Shown here: positions 19,383 through 27,682 of the stretch, piece by piece
Numbering within the stretch: the stretch's first letter is position 1
How the letters are laid out: the number at the start of each line of letters is the position of its first letter
Virus record (IMG/VR): IMGVR_UViG_3300042691_034899
Span: 1-64,000 of that record
Origin: a virus
DNA: 64,000 nt
Reading direction: 5' to 3' (one strand)
Notes under the pieces: generated by a model
Told to the model about the DNA's origin: nothing
The model's input: only the letters and a program-made list of their open reading frames with translations
The model's database searches: none
Program-made: the position numbers and the translations under genes

Positions 19383-19800
19383 TTGTACTATTTACAACTT
19401 GAAATAAAAACATCATGTTTGAATCACCACTGCTATGGACGTATTCCTGTAGCTTCACTAAATCTTTATGCAAATGATTAATCCTTGTATTCATAGGATC
19501 CTTTACAAGATAGTCGTTGTGACGCAGTTCTAAATTCATTGAATTTATAGCAGGTTTTTTCACATTTAAGATTTTAGCTGCCTTTTCTTTAGTTGAGCTA
19601 TTGTACCCATACTTTATGTACAATGCTAAGAGCAATATTAACTTCTCTCTTAGTACATTTGATGTTACTCCACACACTCTTCTATGACAAGAGAATAAAT
19701 AAATTATTTTCTTTAGGCCATCAATCTCGTCATCTTTTACTATATCTGGTGCTAGATATATATTTGGGCCAGTGTTTTTACGTTCTATTTGATCTTCCAA
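19366..19800 (-). CDS. Winged-helix-like DNA-binding protein
   Basis: 144 residues. Residues about 50-100 read as a helix-turn-helix (L-L-L-A-L-Y-I-K-Y-G-Y, then T-K-E-K-A-A-K-I-L-N-V-K-K-P-A-I) followed by a wing-like N-D-Y-L-V-K-D. It is the first gene of the leftward virion operon, so a late regulator or small terminase subunit is possible. No strong promoter box was found upstream in the 120-base divergent gap. Confidence 0.45.
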   Translation of the reverse strand: MEDQIERKNTGPNIYLAPDIVKDDEIDGLKKIIYLFSCHRRVCGVTSNVLREKLILLLALYIKYGYNSSTKEKAAKILNVKKPAINSMNLELRHNDYLVKDPMNTRINHLHKDLVKLQEYVHSSGDSNMMFLFQVVNSTNAKAN

Positions 19801-19909
19801 TTGAGTTAGTTTTTAGAAAATTTGCATAAAGAAATATAATATTTTCTAATTATCCAAATAAATAACAATTTTTAACATTATTTTTACATAAAAATACAAA
19901 CATAAGAAT

Positions 19910-19917
19910 TAATTTTG
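19910..19917 (+). promoter_or_regulatory. -7 box four bases before ATG
   Basis: TAATTTTG followed by exactly four bases and the ATG at 19922. The -33 box is weak. The arrangement predicts a leaderless transcript. Confidence 0.5.
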
Positions 19918-19921
19918 ATAT

Positions 19922-20152
19922 ATGGAAGAAATAATTCAAACTGAAGAAGAATATTTTTACAAAATCTTCAATACGATATCGGAAAGTATAATTACTGATG
20001 AGTACTTTGATAAAAATGATAAGCTACTAAGTAGTATATCAAGTTCCCTATATGACATTAATATCATAACTGAAGGTAAAATGCCGCCAGAGCTTGGTAG
20101 AAGAGTTATTGAAGAGGTATTCTCAAATGTATTCAAACACGGTATACGTTAA
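19922..20152 (+). CDS. Small acidic protein, first rightward gene
   Basis: 76 residues, acidic and helical, not recognised. It is the first rightward gene after the divergent gap at 19.8-19.9 kb and starts four bases after a -7 box. It is followed by the candidate RNA rather than by another gene. An early regulatory or host-takeover peptide is possible but not shown. Confidence 0.5.
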   Translation: MEEIIQTEEEYFYKIFNTISESIITDEYFDKNDKLLSSISSSLYDINIITEGKMPPELGRRVIEEVFSNVFKHGIR

Positions 20153-20168
20153 ATTTTTCCAAAAAGTA

Positions 20169-20200
20169 TTTGCAGATATTTACTTTTCTGTTTATATTTG
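20169..20200 (+). promoter_or_regulatory. Strong promoter for candidate ncRNA
   Basis: TTTG (20169-20172), 20 bases, TATATTTG (20193-20200): a full match to the Bacteroidota consensus. No reading frame follows for almost 400 bases, so its product is best explained as a non-coding RNA. Confidence 0.75.
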
Positions 20201-20206
20201 CGGTTA

Positions 20207-20552
20207 TATTCGTAAAAAAGTATAAAAAACATAGTGTGTTTTAGATTCAGTTTTGACACGTACAACTCAAAACTACGACTAATAGGGAACTATTCGGCAA
20301 AATAAAAAGCTCAGCTCTGCAACGCCTGCAACTGAGTCCAGCAGACCTTCGGGGGGATCGCCAGAATAGATACAAAAAAGCCATAGCAATTTGAAATTTT
20401 TAAAAATTGCTGAATAAATAAGAAATTGGTACTGGTAGTAGAGTGTCCCTTATTGGTTTAGTAACATAGTTTCTATGTGAAAATCTGGCGGGAGGGATTC
20501 TGCTGGTAATAAGGCGAAGCTATGCATTATAGGTAAATTTTTCGTAAAATTT
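20207..20552 (+). ncRNA. Candidate structured non-coding RNA upstream of recA
   Basis: No usable ORF, own promoter, and many compatible stems: AGTTTTGA/TCAAAACT (20249-20256/20267-20274); AATAG-GGAA-CTATT with a GNRA loop (20281-20294); CTCAG/CTGAG (20310-20314/20332-20336) holding a TGCA/TGCA hairpin; CC-UUCG-GG (20346-20353); a long-range helix CCAGCAGA/TCTGCTGG (20338-20345/20499-20506) continued by CGCCAGA/TCTGGCG (20359-20365/20484-20490); and inside it AGCAATTT/AAATTGCT, AATAAG/CTTATT and ACATAG/CTATGT. An A/T hairpin at 20535-20552 may end it before the recA promoter. It does not match tmRNA, RNase P, 6S or a group I intron core that I could see. Confidence 0.65.
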
Positions 20553-20573
20553 TAATTACTCGAAAAGTTTCAT

Positions 20574-20581
20574 TAAATTTG
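20574..20581 (+). promoter_or_regulatory. recA promoter -7 box
   Basis: TAAATTTG 14 bases before the recA ATG, with a poor -33 region (TTTT-A). It implies recA is transcribed separately from the RNA upstream. Confidence 0.5.
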
Positions 20582-20595
20582 TAAAAAACCATAAA

Positions 20596-21573
20596 ATGAG
20601 TATATCTAAAGAATCTTTAAGTAAGCTTCAAAAACTATTTGGAAAAGAAGCAGTTATGACTTTAAACGAGTCGATTAATCTTGACATTGAACTCCTATCA
20701 TCTGGATCTCTATTCTTGAACCACGCTTTAGGCGGAGGATTCCCTATGGGAAGAATCATTGAGATAGCTGGCCCAGAGTCTTCAGGAAAAACAACTCTAG
20801 CTATTCACGCTATTTCAGAAGCGCAAAAAGTTGGAAAGAACTGTGCGATGATTGATGCTGAGCATGCATTCGATAAAGTCTATGCAGAAAACTTAGGCGT
20901 GAATACAGACGAGCTTCTAATCTCTCAACCTGATACAGGAGAACAAGCTCTTGACATAGTGGAAGCAATGATTGATACTGGAGAGGTTCAGCTAATTGTA
21001 ATTGACTCTACCTCATCCCTTGTACCTAGAGCAGAGCTAGAAGGTGAAATGGGTGACTCAGCTGTAGGACTACAAGCTAGGCTATTATCAAAAGCTTTAA
21101 GAAAGTTGACAGGAAAAGCAAAGAAAAATAATTGTCTTCTTATTTTCATATCTCAGTTGAGAGAAAAAATTGGAGTTATGTACGGATCGCCAGAAGTTAT
21201 CGGAGTTGGTAATGCGCTTAAATTCTATGCCTCTCAGCGGATTATTGTAAGAAAGTCTACTCAAGTTAGTGGAAAAGATGGCAACGGACCAGAGGGCAAT
21301 CTAACTAAAGCTAAAGTTATTAAGAATAAAATCGCTCCTCCATTTAGAGAAGCTGAGTACACAATCAAATACGGAAAAGGTATTGACAAAGATGGCGAGC
21401 TTATTGACTTAGGAGTTGAAATGAATATCATAGAAAAATCTGGATCTTGGTATTCTTACCAAGGATCTAAATTAGGTCAAGGTAAAGAGAATTCACTTGC
21501 TTTACTTTTAGACAATCCAGAGCTTATGGAAGAGATTAGAGGACTTGTTGAAAAGGGACTTGCCAATCAATAA
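20596..21573 (+). CDS. recA: RecA recombinase
   Basis: 325 residues, slightly shorter than bacterial RecA. Walker [10 protein letters not shown] is at residues 59-67, Walker B is L-I-V-I-D-S near 133-138, and the L2 region has F-I-S-Q-L-R. The N-terminal helix domain is present but the C-terminal lobe is trimmed. It forms ATP-dependent filaments on single-stranded DNA for strand exchange and recombination-dependent replication. It heads a rightward block with nuclease, SSB-like and chaperonin genes. Confidence 0.97.
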   Translation: MSISKESLSKLQKLFGKEAVMTLNESINLDIELLSSGSLFLNHALGGGFPMGRIIEIAGPESSGKTTLAIHAISEAQKVGKNCAMIDAEHAFDKVYAENLGVNTDELLISQPDTGEQALDIVEAMIDTGEVQLIVIDSTSSLVPRAELEGEMGDSAVGLQARLLSKALRKLTGKAKKNNCLLIFISQLREKIGVMYGSPEVIGVGNALKFYASQRIIVRKSTQVSGKDGNGPEGNLTKAKVIKNKIAPPFREAEYTIKYGKGIDKDGELIDLGVEMNIIEKSGSWYSYQGSKLGQGKENSLALLLDNPELMEEIRGLVEKGLANQ

Positions 21574-21584
21574 ATCAAATCTAT

Positions 21585-22013
21585 ATGTGGATATTTGAAA
21601 ATAAACCTGTAAATTCTATTGATGATATAGACCCAAAAGCAATTGGGTTTATATACATCATAGTAGATGAAGATGGTAGGGAGTATGTTGGGCAGAAGTC
21701 TTTATATTCAAAAAGAAAGCGAAAGTTTGGTAAGAGAGAAGCTGCAGCTATCACTGATAAGAGAAAGAAGACTTATGAGTATATTGTAAAAGAATCTGAT
21801 TGGCTTACTTATACTGGATCAAACAAAGAACTTAATGAAAAAATAAAAGAGGGTATTAAGTTTACAAAGCACATCCTAAAACTTTGCTACAATAAGAAGC
21901 AATTATCTTACTATGAAACAAAATATCTTATGATTAGAGAATCAATTGAGCCTGGGAATATGTCATACAATGGAAATATCTTAGGTAAGTTTTATCCTAA
22001 AGATTTACTATGA
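21585..22013 (+). CDS. GIY-YIG endonuclease (Seg-like)
   Basis: 142 residues. Residues 21-41 contain G-F-I-Y-I-I and, 11 residues later, Y-V-G-Q-K-S-L, the two halves of the GIY-YIG active site. Following segments W-L-T-Y-T-G-S and Y-Y-E-T-K-Y match phage GIY-YIG proteins related to T4 Seg enzymes. It may be a free-standing homing endonuclease or a DNA-processing nuclease. No intron was seen nearby. It overlaps the next gene by four bases. Confidence 0.8.
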   Translation: MWIFENKPVNSIDDIDPKAIGFIYIIVDEDGREYVGQKSLYSKRKRKFGKREAAAITDKRKKTYEYIVKESDWLTYTGSNKELNEKIKEGIKFTKHILKLCYNKKQLSYYETKYLMIRESIEPGNMSYNGNILGKFYPKDLL

Positions 22014-22204
22014 CAAAAACAGAATACCAATCTATAAGAGGGGAGCAAGACTTTCTCTGCAGGTACTTTAACAAGATGTCAAAAAATGACTTAGATAATA
22101 GAGTTTTTAGTACTATGCTTTCTATGTGGATAATGCAGATTGGCTTACATCCACAGCAAGGTGTTCAGCAAATTTTAAATTTTTTAGATAAGAAGTATGA
22201 ATAA
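22010..22204 (+). CDS. Small hypothetical protein
   Basis: 64 residues, not recognised. Helical, with an ATGA overlap to the GIY-YIG gene, so translationally coupled. The composition is that of a small soluble protein. Confidence 0.5.
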   Translation: MTKTEYQSIRGEQDFLCRYFNKMSKNDLDNRVFSTMLSMWIMQIGLHPQQGVQQILNFLDKKYE

Positions 22205-22218
22205 TCTAAAAGTTTTAC

Positions 22219-22226
22219 TATATTTG
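22219..22226 (+). promoter_or_regulatory. -7 box for SSB-like gene
   Basis: TATATTTG, 41 bases before the ATG. The leader contains AAAGGAAA eight bases before the start, one of the few Shine-Dalgarno-like sites in the window. Confidence 0.55.
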
Positions 22227-22267
22227 TCTTGTTAAACAATTTATTTATTAATTAAAAGGAAAGCGTT

Positions 22268-23056
22268 ATGGCTAACAAGTATTTACAAATTGAGTTTAAA
22301 TCTGGAAATTTATTTGAGTATTCAAAAGAACAAAAAGAAGGATTTGAAGAACACAAAAATTCTAAAGGAAATGTTTCCTACAGAAAGTATTACAAGGAAG
22401 GTATTTTTGGAGTGTACAAAGGTACAACCCTAAGAGATACTGATTTTGGAAAAGAGGTTTCAATCTTTATGGTTGATGGTAATGGAGACAATAACTTTAT
22501 TAACTTCCCACTTTTTGATCAAAGTAAGAATATCGCAGCTTATGCTGAATCTTTGATTACAGTACTTCCATCTATGGAGCAAAATTATGTTTATAGAATT
22601 TTCCCATATACAATGGAAAAAGAAGGATCAAAGTATAAGTCTTACGGAGTATCTGTAAAACATGCAGACATTACAGATAAAACTGTAAGAGAAGATTTTC
22701 CTCTAGCTAGACTTACCTATACTTATACAAATAAGTCTGGAGAACTTGTAAATGGGGATGTTCCAGCTGTTGTTTGGAAAGAAAATTTTGACGGTTCGAA
22801 AATTAAAGATCAGTTTGAAAAGAATAAATTCTTACATGAGGTTTTAGTAAAGTATGCATCAGAATCTGTAAAAGTAAGTAATAAAGTTACAGGAGGAGAA
22901 GCTCCAAGACCTTATGGTCAGCAGGCTACTAAAGCTCCAACTGAACAGCCTAAGAAAGAAGAAGTTTCAGAATCTGTTAAAGGAACTGTTGCATATGAGC
23001 AAGAGCAACCTAAAGTTGAAAACCAAAAATCTAGTAAAGTAGATTTACCATTTTAA
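22268..23056 (+). CDS. Single-stranded DNA-binding-like protein
   Basis: 262 residues. The N-terminal 175 residues are beta-rich, compatible with an OB fold. The C-terminal 70 residues are low-complexity (Gln, Pro, Lys, Glu) and end in K-V-D-L-P-F, like the acidic P-F tip that SSB proteins use to recruit partners. It is located beside recA with its own promoter and a terminator after it, as expected for an abundant replication protein. Assignment is by architecture rather than a family motif. Confidence 0.6.
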   Translation: MANKYLQIEFKSGNLFEYSKEQKEGFEEHKNSKGNVSYRKYYKEGIFGVYKGTTLRDTDFGKEVSIFMVDGNGDNNFINFPLFDQSKNIAAYAESLITVLPSMEQNYVYRIFPYTMEKEGSKYKSYGVSVKHADITDKTVREDFPLARLTYTYTNKSGELVNGDVPAVVWKENFDGSKIKDQFEKNKFLHEVLVKYASESVKVSNKVTGGEAPRPYGQQATKAPTEQPKKEEVSESVKGTVAYEQEQPKVENQKSSKVDLPF

Positions 23057-23063
23057 GTCAAAC

Positions 23064-23083
23064 GCCCCAGCTTTTGTTGGGGC
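23064..23083 (+). terminator. Terminator after SSB-like gene
   Basis: GCCCCA (23064-23069) pairs with TGGGGC (23078-23083) around an 8-base loop, followed by TAAATTTTTAT. Rho-independent style. Confidence 0.75.
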
Positions 23084-23098
23084 TAAATTTTTATATAT

Positions 23099-23503
23099 AT
23101 GAAAGCAATCATTTTATTAGTAATCCTTTCTTTAGGATTCCAAGCATTTAGTCAAGTTAATATAGCTTATGGTAAGGCTGGAGATGAAGAGTATATTAAG
23201 CCATATAAGTCTTCTTTTGTAGATTCAAAAGTAGATTTTATTATCGATGATTCAGAGACAATGGTATATTGTAACTTTAGCAATCCAATAATGAATCCAT
23301 TTGAAGATATGTATTGGAGAATTGAGGCATCAGAGACAAATGAGTTTTTTGATATTTACAGAGTAACATCTCAAAGTGGAAAAGAACTGTTCTTATACTT
23401 CTACAGAGATCAACATGGAGTCCTTCTATTAGATAAATCTACAGATAACTTTACATCTATTATCGGAGAAGACTTAAGTTATAAAATAAAAATAAAATCA
23501 TAG
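23099..23503 (+). CDS. Exported small protein with signal peptide
   Basis: 134 residues. Residues 1-18 form a clear Sec signal (MK, hydrophobic core I-I-L-L-V-I-L-S-L-G-F, A-F-S-Q cleavage site). The mature part is beta-rich and acidic, with no cysteines for a lipid anchor, so it is probably periplasmic. Not recognised. A phage-encoded envelope protein of this kind may modify entry or exclude other phages, but that is only inference. Confidence 0.6.
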   Translation: MKAIILLVILSLGFQAFSQVNIAYGKAGDEEYIKPYKSSFVDSKVDFIIDDSETMVYCNFSNPIMNPFEDMYWRIEASETNEFFDIYRVTSQSGKELFLYFYRDQHGVLLLDKSTDNFTSIIGEDLSYKIKIKS

Positions 23504-23504
23504 T

Positions 23505-23732
23505 ATGGCAAGCGATCAAGCTAGGCAAATTTTTTCTGCAAACTTAAAGTTAATTAAATCTAGCCTTCCAAAAACTTGTACTTATTTATCATCTTATAAA
23601 ACAAAAGAAGGTAAGTATTTAGTTAAAGCTAGAATTAAAGGTAACGATCATTTCTTTTCTGTTCCTGAAGAACTAAAATTTTCTCCTGCAGATTTAAGGC
23701 AACTTAAAAATGTCATACTAGAAAAGTGCTAA
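23505..23732 (+). CDS. Small basic hypothetical protein
   Basis: 75 residues, Lys-rich, alpha/beta, not recognised. It starts one base after the upstream stop and is part of the tightly packed run 23099-25507. Confidence 0.5.
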   Translation: MASDQARQIFSANLKLIKSSLPKTCTYLSSYKTKEGKYLVKARIKGNDHFFSVPEELKFSPADLRQLKNVILEKC

Positions 23733-23735
23733 AGT

Positions 23736-23933
23736 ATGTCAATTAACGAAATCAAAGCCATATATGAATCCTTATTAGAAAATGGAGATCTATTTGTGTT
23801 ATTTAGTAATATGACTGGATCATGGGATTCTGATAAGGCAAAGTTTAAAAAACTATATGATCAAAATCAGAAAATGATTGACAATGATTTTTTAGATCTT
23901 GATGAAGGCTTTGACATTTTTGAAGACTATTAA
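23736..23933 (+). CDS. Small acidic hypothetical protein
   Basis: 65 residues, acidic with C-terminal D-E-G-F-D-I-F-E-D-Y. It lies two bases before the phosphoesterase-like gene. No family recognised. Confidence 0.5.
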   Translation: MSINEIKAIYESLLENGDLFVLFSNMTGSWDSDKAKFKKLYDQNQKMIDNDFLDLDEGFDIFEDY

Positions 23934-23935
23934 TT

Positions 23936-25507
23936 ATGAGAAAATATCATAAATATGACAACGATCTAATTGAGGATCTTTGTAAAAAACAACCTGAAGA
24001 CAACTTCAATTTAACAGATGTAGCTAAAAGGTATTGTAAAAAGAAGGATATAGACTTCTCTGTCTATATAGCTAGAAGCATTCAAAAAATTGTTGCAAAT
24101 AATAACTTTAATGTTTCAAACGTAAAACCTTTAAAATCTAAAGCTTATACAGCAGCTGTAAAAAGAAAGTTTAAAAGTAAGAAATCAAACTATATTGTTA
24201 CTTGGGCTCAAGCTCATACTCCAATAGATGAAAATCTATGGAACAATATCAAAGTATACGCTGAATATCACAATGCTGATATTATAGTTATGCCAGGAAC
24301 TTACCTAAATAATAATTCAGTTTTCACAAAACGAGTTGAGGTATGGGATTCTGAATTAGTTGATTACTTATACGCTACAGAAGCATCTGTACACAATCAT
24401 CTAACAATGATACCAGATGCTGATATTATACCAACTGCAGAAAGACCACTACTTGGATTATTTAGTGTAACTGGAATTGAAAGCTGTATCATTGGACATC
24501 CAAGACAACACATGGACATTGTACCTACAATGAAAAATTCAAGAAGGAAGTTCATGTTTACAACTGGGTCAATTACTGTTCCTAATTACAGAAAGTCAAG
24601 AGTAGGTAAGAAGGCTAAAGTCCATCACAAGATGGGTTTTCTTTTTGTTGAAAATCTAAATGAGGATAATTTTACAGCTAGACACGTACATGCAGATGAC
24701 GATGGTTCATTTACAGATCTAGTATTTTCAGTTTCAAATGGTAAAGTATCATTTGAGAAGAGCTGGGAAGCAATGGTATTTGGTGATACTCATTTATCAA
24801 AAGAGGATCCAAAAATGCTAGAAGAATCAAAAAGGTTGTGTAAATTAGCAAACTGTAAAAGAACAATATGGCATGACCTTGCAGATGGGTACTCTATAAA
24901 TCCACATCAAGAGAAAGACTATGTTGAACAAGTTGTAAAAGCAAAGAAAGGTTTAAACAGTCTTGAAGAAGAACTAAATAGAAGTGTGGAGTTCTTAAAT
25001 GGATGGTTAGATTATAATCCAGTAATAATTCCAAGTAATCACAACGATTGGATTGACAAATGGGTTAGATTCAATAGAGGATCAAAAGATATTAACAATG
25101 CTATGATATTCAATAGATTTCAAAATATTCTATTTGAAGAGAAGGCTCCAAAAGGACTCTATGCATATGTTCTAGAAGAGACTTTTGGAGATAGTATTAC
25201 TTGTTTATCAAGAGATGATTCTTATGAAGTTTGTGGAATAGAGCTTAATAATCATGGAGATCTTGGATCTAATGGAGCAAAAGGAACTCCAACAACATTT
25301 GCAAAACTTAACACTCCAGTTGTATCAGGAGATAAGCATTACCCATATACACTAGATAATGCACATGGAGTTGGTCTATCATCTGTACTAGATCACAAGT
25401 ATAATAGAGGTATGTCTAGTTGGGCTCAGAGTAATGGTATAATTTTACCAAACGGAAGATTCCAACACTTACTTTATTTCGATGGTAAATTCACTAATTT
25501 AATTTAA
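23936..25507 (+). CDS. T5 A1-like metallophosphoesterase family protein
   Basis: 523 residues. After a helical N-terminus (1-80) come W-A-Q-A-H-T-P, a conserved V-M-P-G-T-Y segment, I-P-T-A-E-R-P-L-L-G, G-H-P-R-Q-H-M and T-T-G-S-I-T. Calcineurin-type metal motifs follow: G-D-T-H near 283-286, H-D-L-A-D-G-Y-S-I-N-P-H near 313-324, S-N-H-N-D near 367-371 and later H-G-D-L. This pattern is that of phage proteins related to T5 A1, a metal-dependent enzyme needed for host DNA degradation and completion of DNA entry. The role in this phage is inferred. Confidence 0.55.
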   Translation: MRKYHKYDNDLIEDLCKKQPEDNFNLTDVAKRYCKKKDIDFSVYIARSIQKIVANNNFNVSNVKPLKSKAYTAAVKRKFKSKKSNYIVTWAQAHTPIDENLWNNIKVYAEYHNADIIVMPGTYLNNNSVFTKRVEVWDSELVDYLYATEASVHNHLTMIPDADIIPTAERPLLGLFSVTGIESCIIGHPRQHMDIVPTMKNSRRKFMFTTGSITVPNYRKSRVGKKAKVHHKMGFLFVENLNEDNFTARHVHADDDGSFTDLVFSVSNGKVSFEKSWEAMVFGDTHLSKEDPKMLEESKRLCKLANCKRTIWHDLADGYSINPHQEKDYVEQVVKAKKGLNSLEEELNRSVEFLNGWLDYNPVIIPSNHNDWIDKWVRFNRGSKDINNAMIFNRFQNILFEEKAPKGLYAYVLEETFGDSITCLSRDDSYEVCGIELNNHGDLGSNGAKGTPTTFAKLNTPVVSGDKHYPYTLDNAHGVGLSSVLDHKYNRGMSSWAQSNGIILPNGRFQHLLYFDGKFTNLI

Positions 25508-25518
25508 ATAAAACCAAT

Positions 25519-27108
25519 ATGTCAAAACAAATTATTTTTAACAAGGAAGCAAGAGAAAAGCTTTTATCAGGTGCTGATAAATTAGCTGATGCCGTAAGAG
25601 TTACCCTTGGAGCTAAGGGTAGAAATGTTATGATTGGAGAAGGCATGCACTCAGCGTTTGTTACTAATGATGGTGTAACAGTTGCTAGAGCTGTAGAACT
25701 TGATGATCCAATTGAAAATATTGGTGCGTATTTCTTAAAAGAAGCTGCATCAAAAACAGAGGAAATGGCAGGAGATGGTACAACTACTTGTACAATACTA
25801 ACTCATTCGATGCTTAAATTAGGGATGAAGTATCTAGCCGCCGATGCAAATCCGATGGATTTAAAAAGAGGAATGCACAAAACGCTAGAAAAACTTGTGT
25901 CAATGATTGATAAAGATTCTAAGAAGATCAGTATTAATAGTGATGAGTTACGACATGTAGCCACAATATCTGCTAACAATGATCCATTTATTGGAGACTT
26001 AATTGCAGAAGCTATTCATAGAGTAGGTAAATCTGGTATTGTATCTGTTGAGCAATCAACAAATATGGAAACTAGAATTGAAGTTGTTGAGGGTACTGAA
26101 TTTGACAAGGGTTACATTCACCCCTACTTTATGACAAATGTAGAGAAGGAAAGAGCCGAGTTAGATAATGTATATGTCTTAGTTACTGATCACAAGATTT
26201 TTAGTATGCGTGAACTTCTTCCTATACTAGAAAAAGTTGGAAGAAGCAAACCCCTATTGATTATCTCTGACGAGATTGACTCTAATGTTGTTCCAACTAT
26301 TATCTTGAATCACACACAGGGTATTGTAAATGTATGCTGTGTAAAAGCTCCAGGATTTGGAGACACAAGAGTAAGTATGCTTGAAGACATTGCAGCTATT
26401 ACAGGTGCAGAACTTATCTCATCAAGTAAGAGTATGAAACTTGAGGATGTTACATTAGAAATGCTTGGGTATGCTACTAAGGTTAACGTATCAAAAGATA
26501 GAACTACAATCATTGATGGCAACGGAGATGCAGATATTATTGAAGCAAGAATCAAACAAATAGAAAGCCTTATTCAAACTGAGGACGATGCATATGCAAA
26601 AGATAAACTTCAAGAAAGATTGGGTAGACTAACTGGAGGAGCTGCAGTCTTATTTGTTGGAGGGACAACAGAGACAGAAATGGAAGAGAAGAAGTATAGA
26701 GTAGATGATGCTTTATCTGCTACTAAAGCTGCTCTTGAAGAGGGTATTGTTCCAGGTGGTGGAGTAGAACTTGCTGTAGTTGGTCACAAATTCAATAAGG
26801 AAGCCTCAGACATCTTTTTAAATGACGATGAAAGACTTGGTGCAGAAATAGTTTTAAAGTCTCTTAGAGAGCCTCTATATCAAATTCTTAAGAATGCTGG
26901 AATCAGTGGAGATAAAATCTATACTGATATCTGCGAAAGTGAAAGTGGAAAGATGGGTTATGATCTAAATAAGGATCAGTATGTTGACATGCTAGAAGCA
27001 GGTATTGTAGATCCAGCAAAAGTAACTAAAGCTGCATTGATGAATTCAACATCAATTGCATCAATGATATTAACAACAGAAGCTATAATCGCTAAAAAAC
27101 CAGAATAG
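25519..27108 (+). CDS. groEL: Chaperonin GroEL (Hsp60)
   Basis: 529 residues, close to full length. V-T-L-G-A-K-G-R-N-V and T-N-D-G-V-T-V-A in the N-terminal equatorial part, the ATPase motif G-D-G-T-T-T at 85-90, and G-I-V-P-G-G-G-V-E-L near 405-414 are intact. The C-terminus ends I-I-A-K-K-P-E and lacks the Gly-Gly-Met repeat tail of bacterial GroEL. It folds proteins inside a double ring with GroES, whose gene follows directly. The probable use is folding of capsid or other phage proteins. Confidence 0.96.
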   Translation: MSKQIIFNKEAREKLLSGADKLADAVRVTLGAKGRNVMIGEGMHSAFVTNDGVTVARAVELDDPIENIGAYFLKEAASKTEEMAGDGTTTCTILTHSMLKLGMKYLAADANPMDLKRGMHKTLEKLVSMIDKDSKKISINSDELRHVATISANNDPFIGDLIAEAIHRVGKSGIVSVEQSTNMETRIEVVEGTEFDKGYIHPYFMTNVEKERAELDNVYVLVTDHKIFSMRELLPILEKVGRSKPLLIISDEIDSNVVPTIILNHTQGIVNVCCVKAPGFGDTRVSMLEDIAAITGAELISSSKSMKLEDVTLEMLGYATKVNVSKDRTTIIDGNGDADIIEARIKQIESLIQTEDDAYAKDKLQERLGRLTGGAAVLFVGGTTETEMEEKKYRVDDALSATKAALEEGIVPGGGVELAVVGHKFNKEASDIFLNDDERLGAEIVLKSLREPLYQILKNAGISGDKIYTDICESESGKMGYDLNKDQYVDMLEAGIVDPAKVTKAALMNSTSIASMILTTEAIIAKKPE

Positions 27109-27357
27109 ATGAGAGCAATAAAAAATAAGTTAATTGTAAAAGTACAATTGGAAGCAGAGAAATCTGAGTCAGGAATTATAGTTGATACAGAAAAGAAACC
27201 AGATAGAGGTATTGTAACCTCAATTGGAAAAGAGGTCACAGATGAGATCAAAGTTGGTGACACAGTTGTCTTTAGTCAATTCGCTGGAAAAGCGGAGAAG
27301 ATAGGAGAAGATAACTATGTCCTACTTAATGAGGGCGAGGTGTATTACGCAATATAA
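27109..27357 (+). CDS. groES: Co-chaperonin GroES
   Basis: 82 residues against about 95 for bacterial GroES. Mobile-loop region E-A-E-K-S-E-S-G-I-I-V is at about 15-25 and the roof/hairpin K-P-D-R-G near 30-34; V-G-D-T-V-V-F precedes the C-terminal strand. It starts at the base after the groEL stop. It caps the GroEL ring; the divergent loop suggests it is tuned to the phage GroEL. Confidence 0.9.
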   Translation: MRAIKNKLIVKVQLEAEKSESGIIVDTEKKPDRGIVTSIGKEVTDEIKVGDTVVFSQFAGKAEKIGEDNYVLLNEGEVYYAI

Positions 27358-27443
27358 TGGATGCTATTGCAGTAATCTTACTAGTTATACTAGCTGCAAT
27401 ATTCGGCAGCAAGAGAAGGATCAATAATAGAAAAAACTTTTAG
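27357..27443 (+). CDS. 28-residue membrane peptide
   Basis: ATG overlaps the groES stop (TAATG) and the stop abuts the next ATG at 27444. The product is one hydrophobic helix (A-I-A-V-I-L-L-V-I-L-A-A-I-F-G) followed by a basic tail (K-R-R-I-N-N-R-K-N-F). The tight coupling on both sides supports it being translated. Function unknown. Confidence 0.5.
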   Translation: MDAIAVILLVILAAIFGSKRRINNRKNF

Positions 27444-27680
27444 ATGGATATTAAAAAATTGGCAGAAGAGTTTACAAAAAAGCCAGGCAATTCAGTAGTA
27501 TCAGCAGAGATGCTTGTAAACTTCTATAAGTTTATTGAATCTCAAAATGTTGAGGATGAGATGTTAGCATCTAAATTAGGATTAACCTACACAGGGGTAG
27601 CCGACTATTGGGTTATGAGCGGCTCTCCTAGTAGGATTGTTTATGAGTTTACAGGTTTTGGATTTAGAGAGATTAAATAA
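27444..27680 (+). CDS. Small hypothetical protein
   Basis: 78 residues, not recognised. Helical first half, aromatic-rich second half (Y-W-V-M-S-G-S-P). Starts directly after the small membrane peptide and two bases before the guanylate kinase gene. Confidence 0.5.
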   Translation: MDIKKLAEEFTKKPGNSVVSAEMLVNFYKFIESQNVEDEMLASKLGLTYTGVADYWVMSGSPSRIVYEFTGFGFREIK

Positions 27681-27682
27681 AA

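Noticed and set aside
20207-20552. tmRNA, RNase P RNA or group I intron
   Set aside because: No tag-peptide ORF or tRNA-like ends, no RNase P core motifs, and no P7/guanosine-site core; flanking genes are not split.
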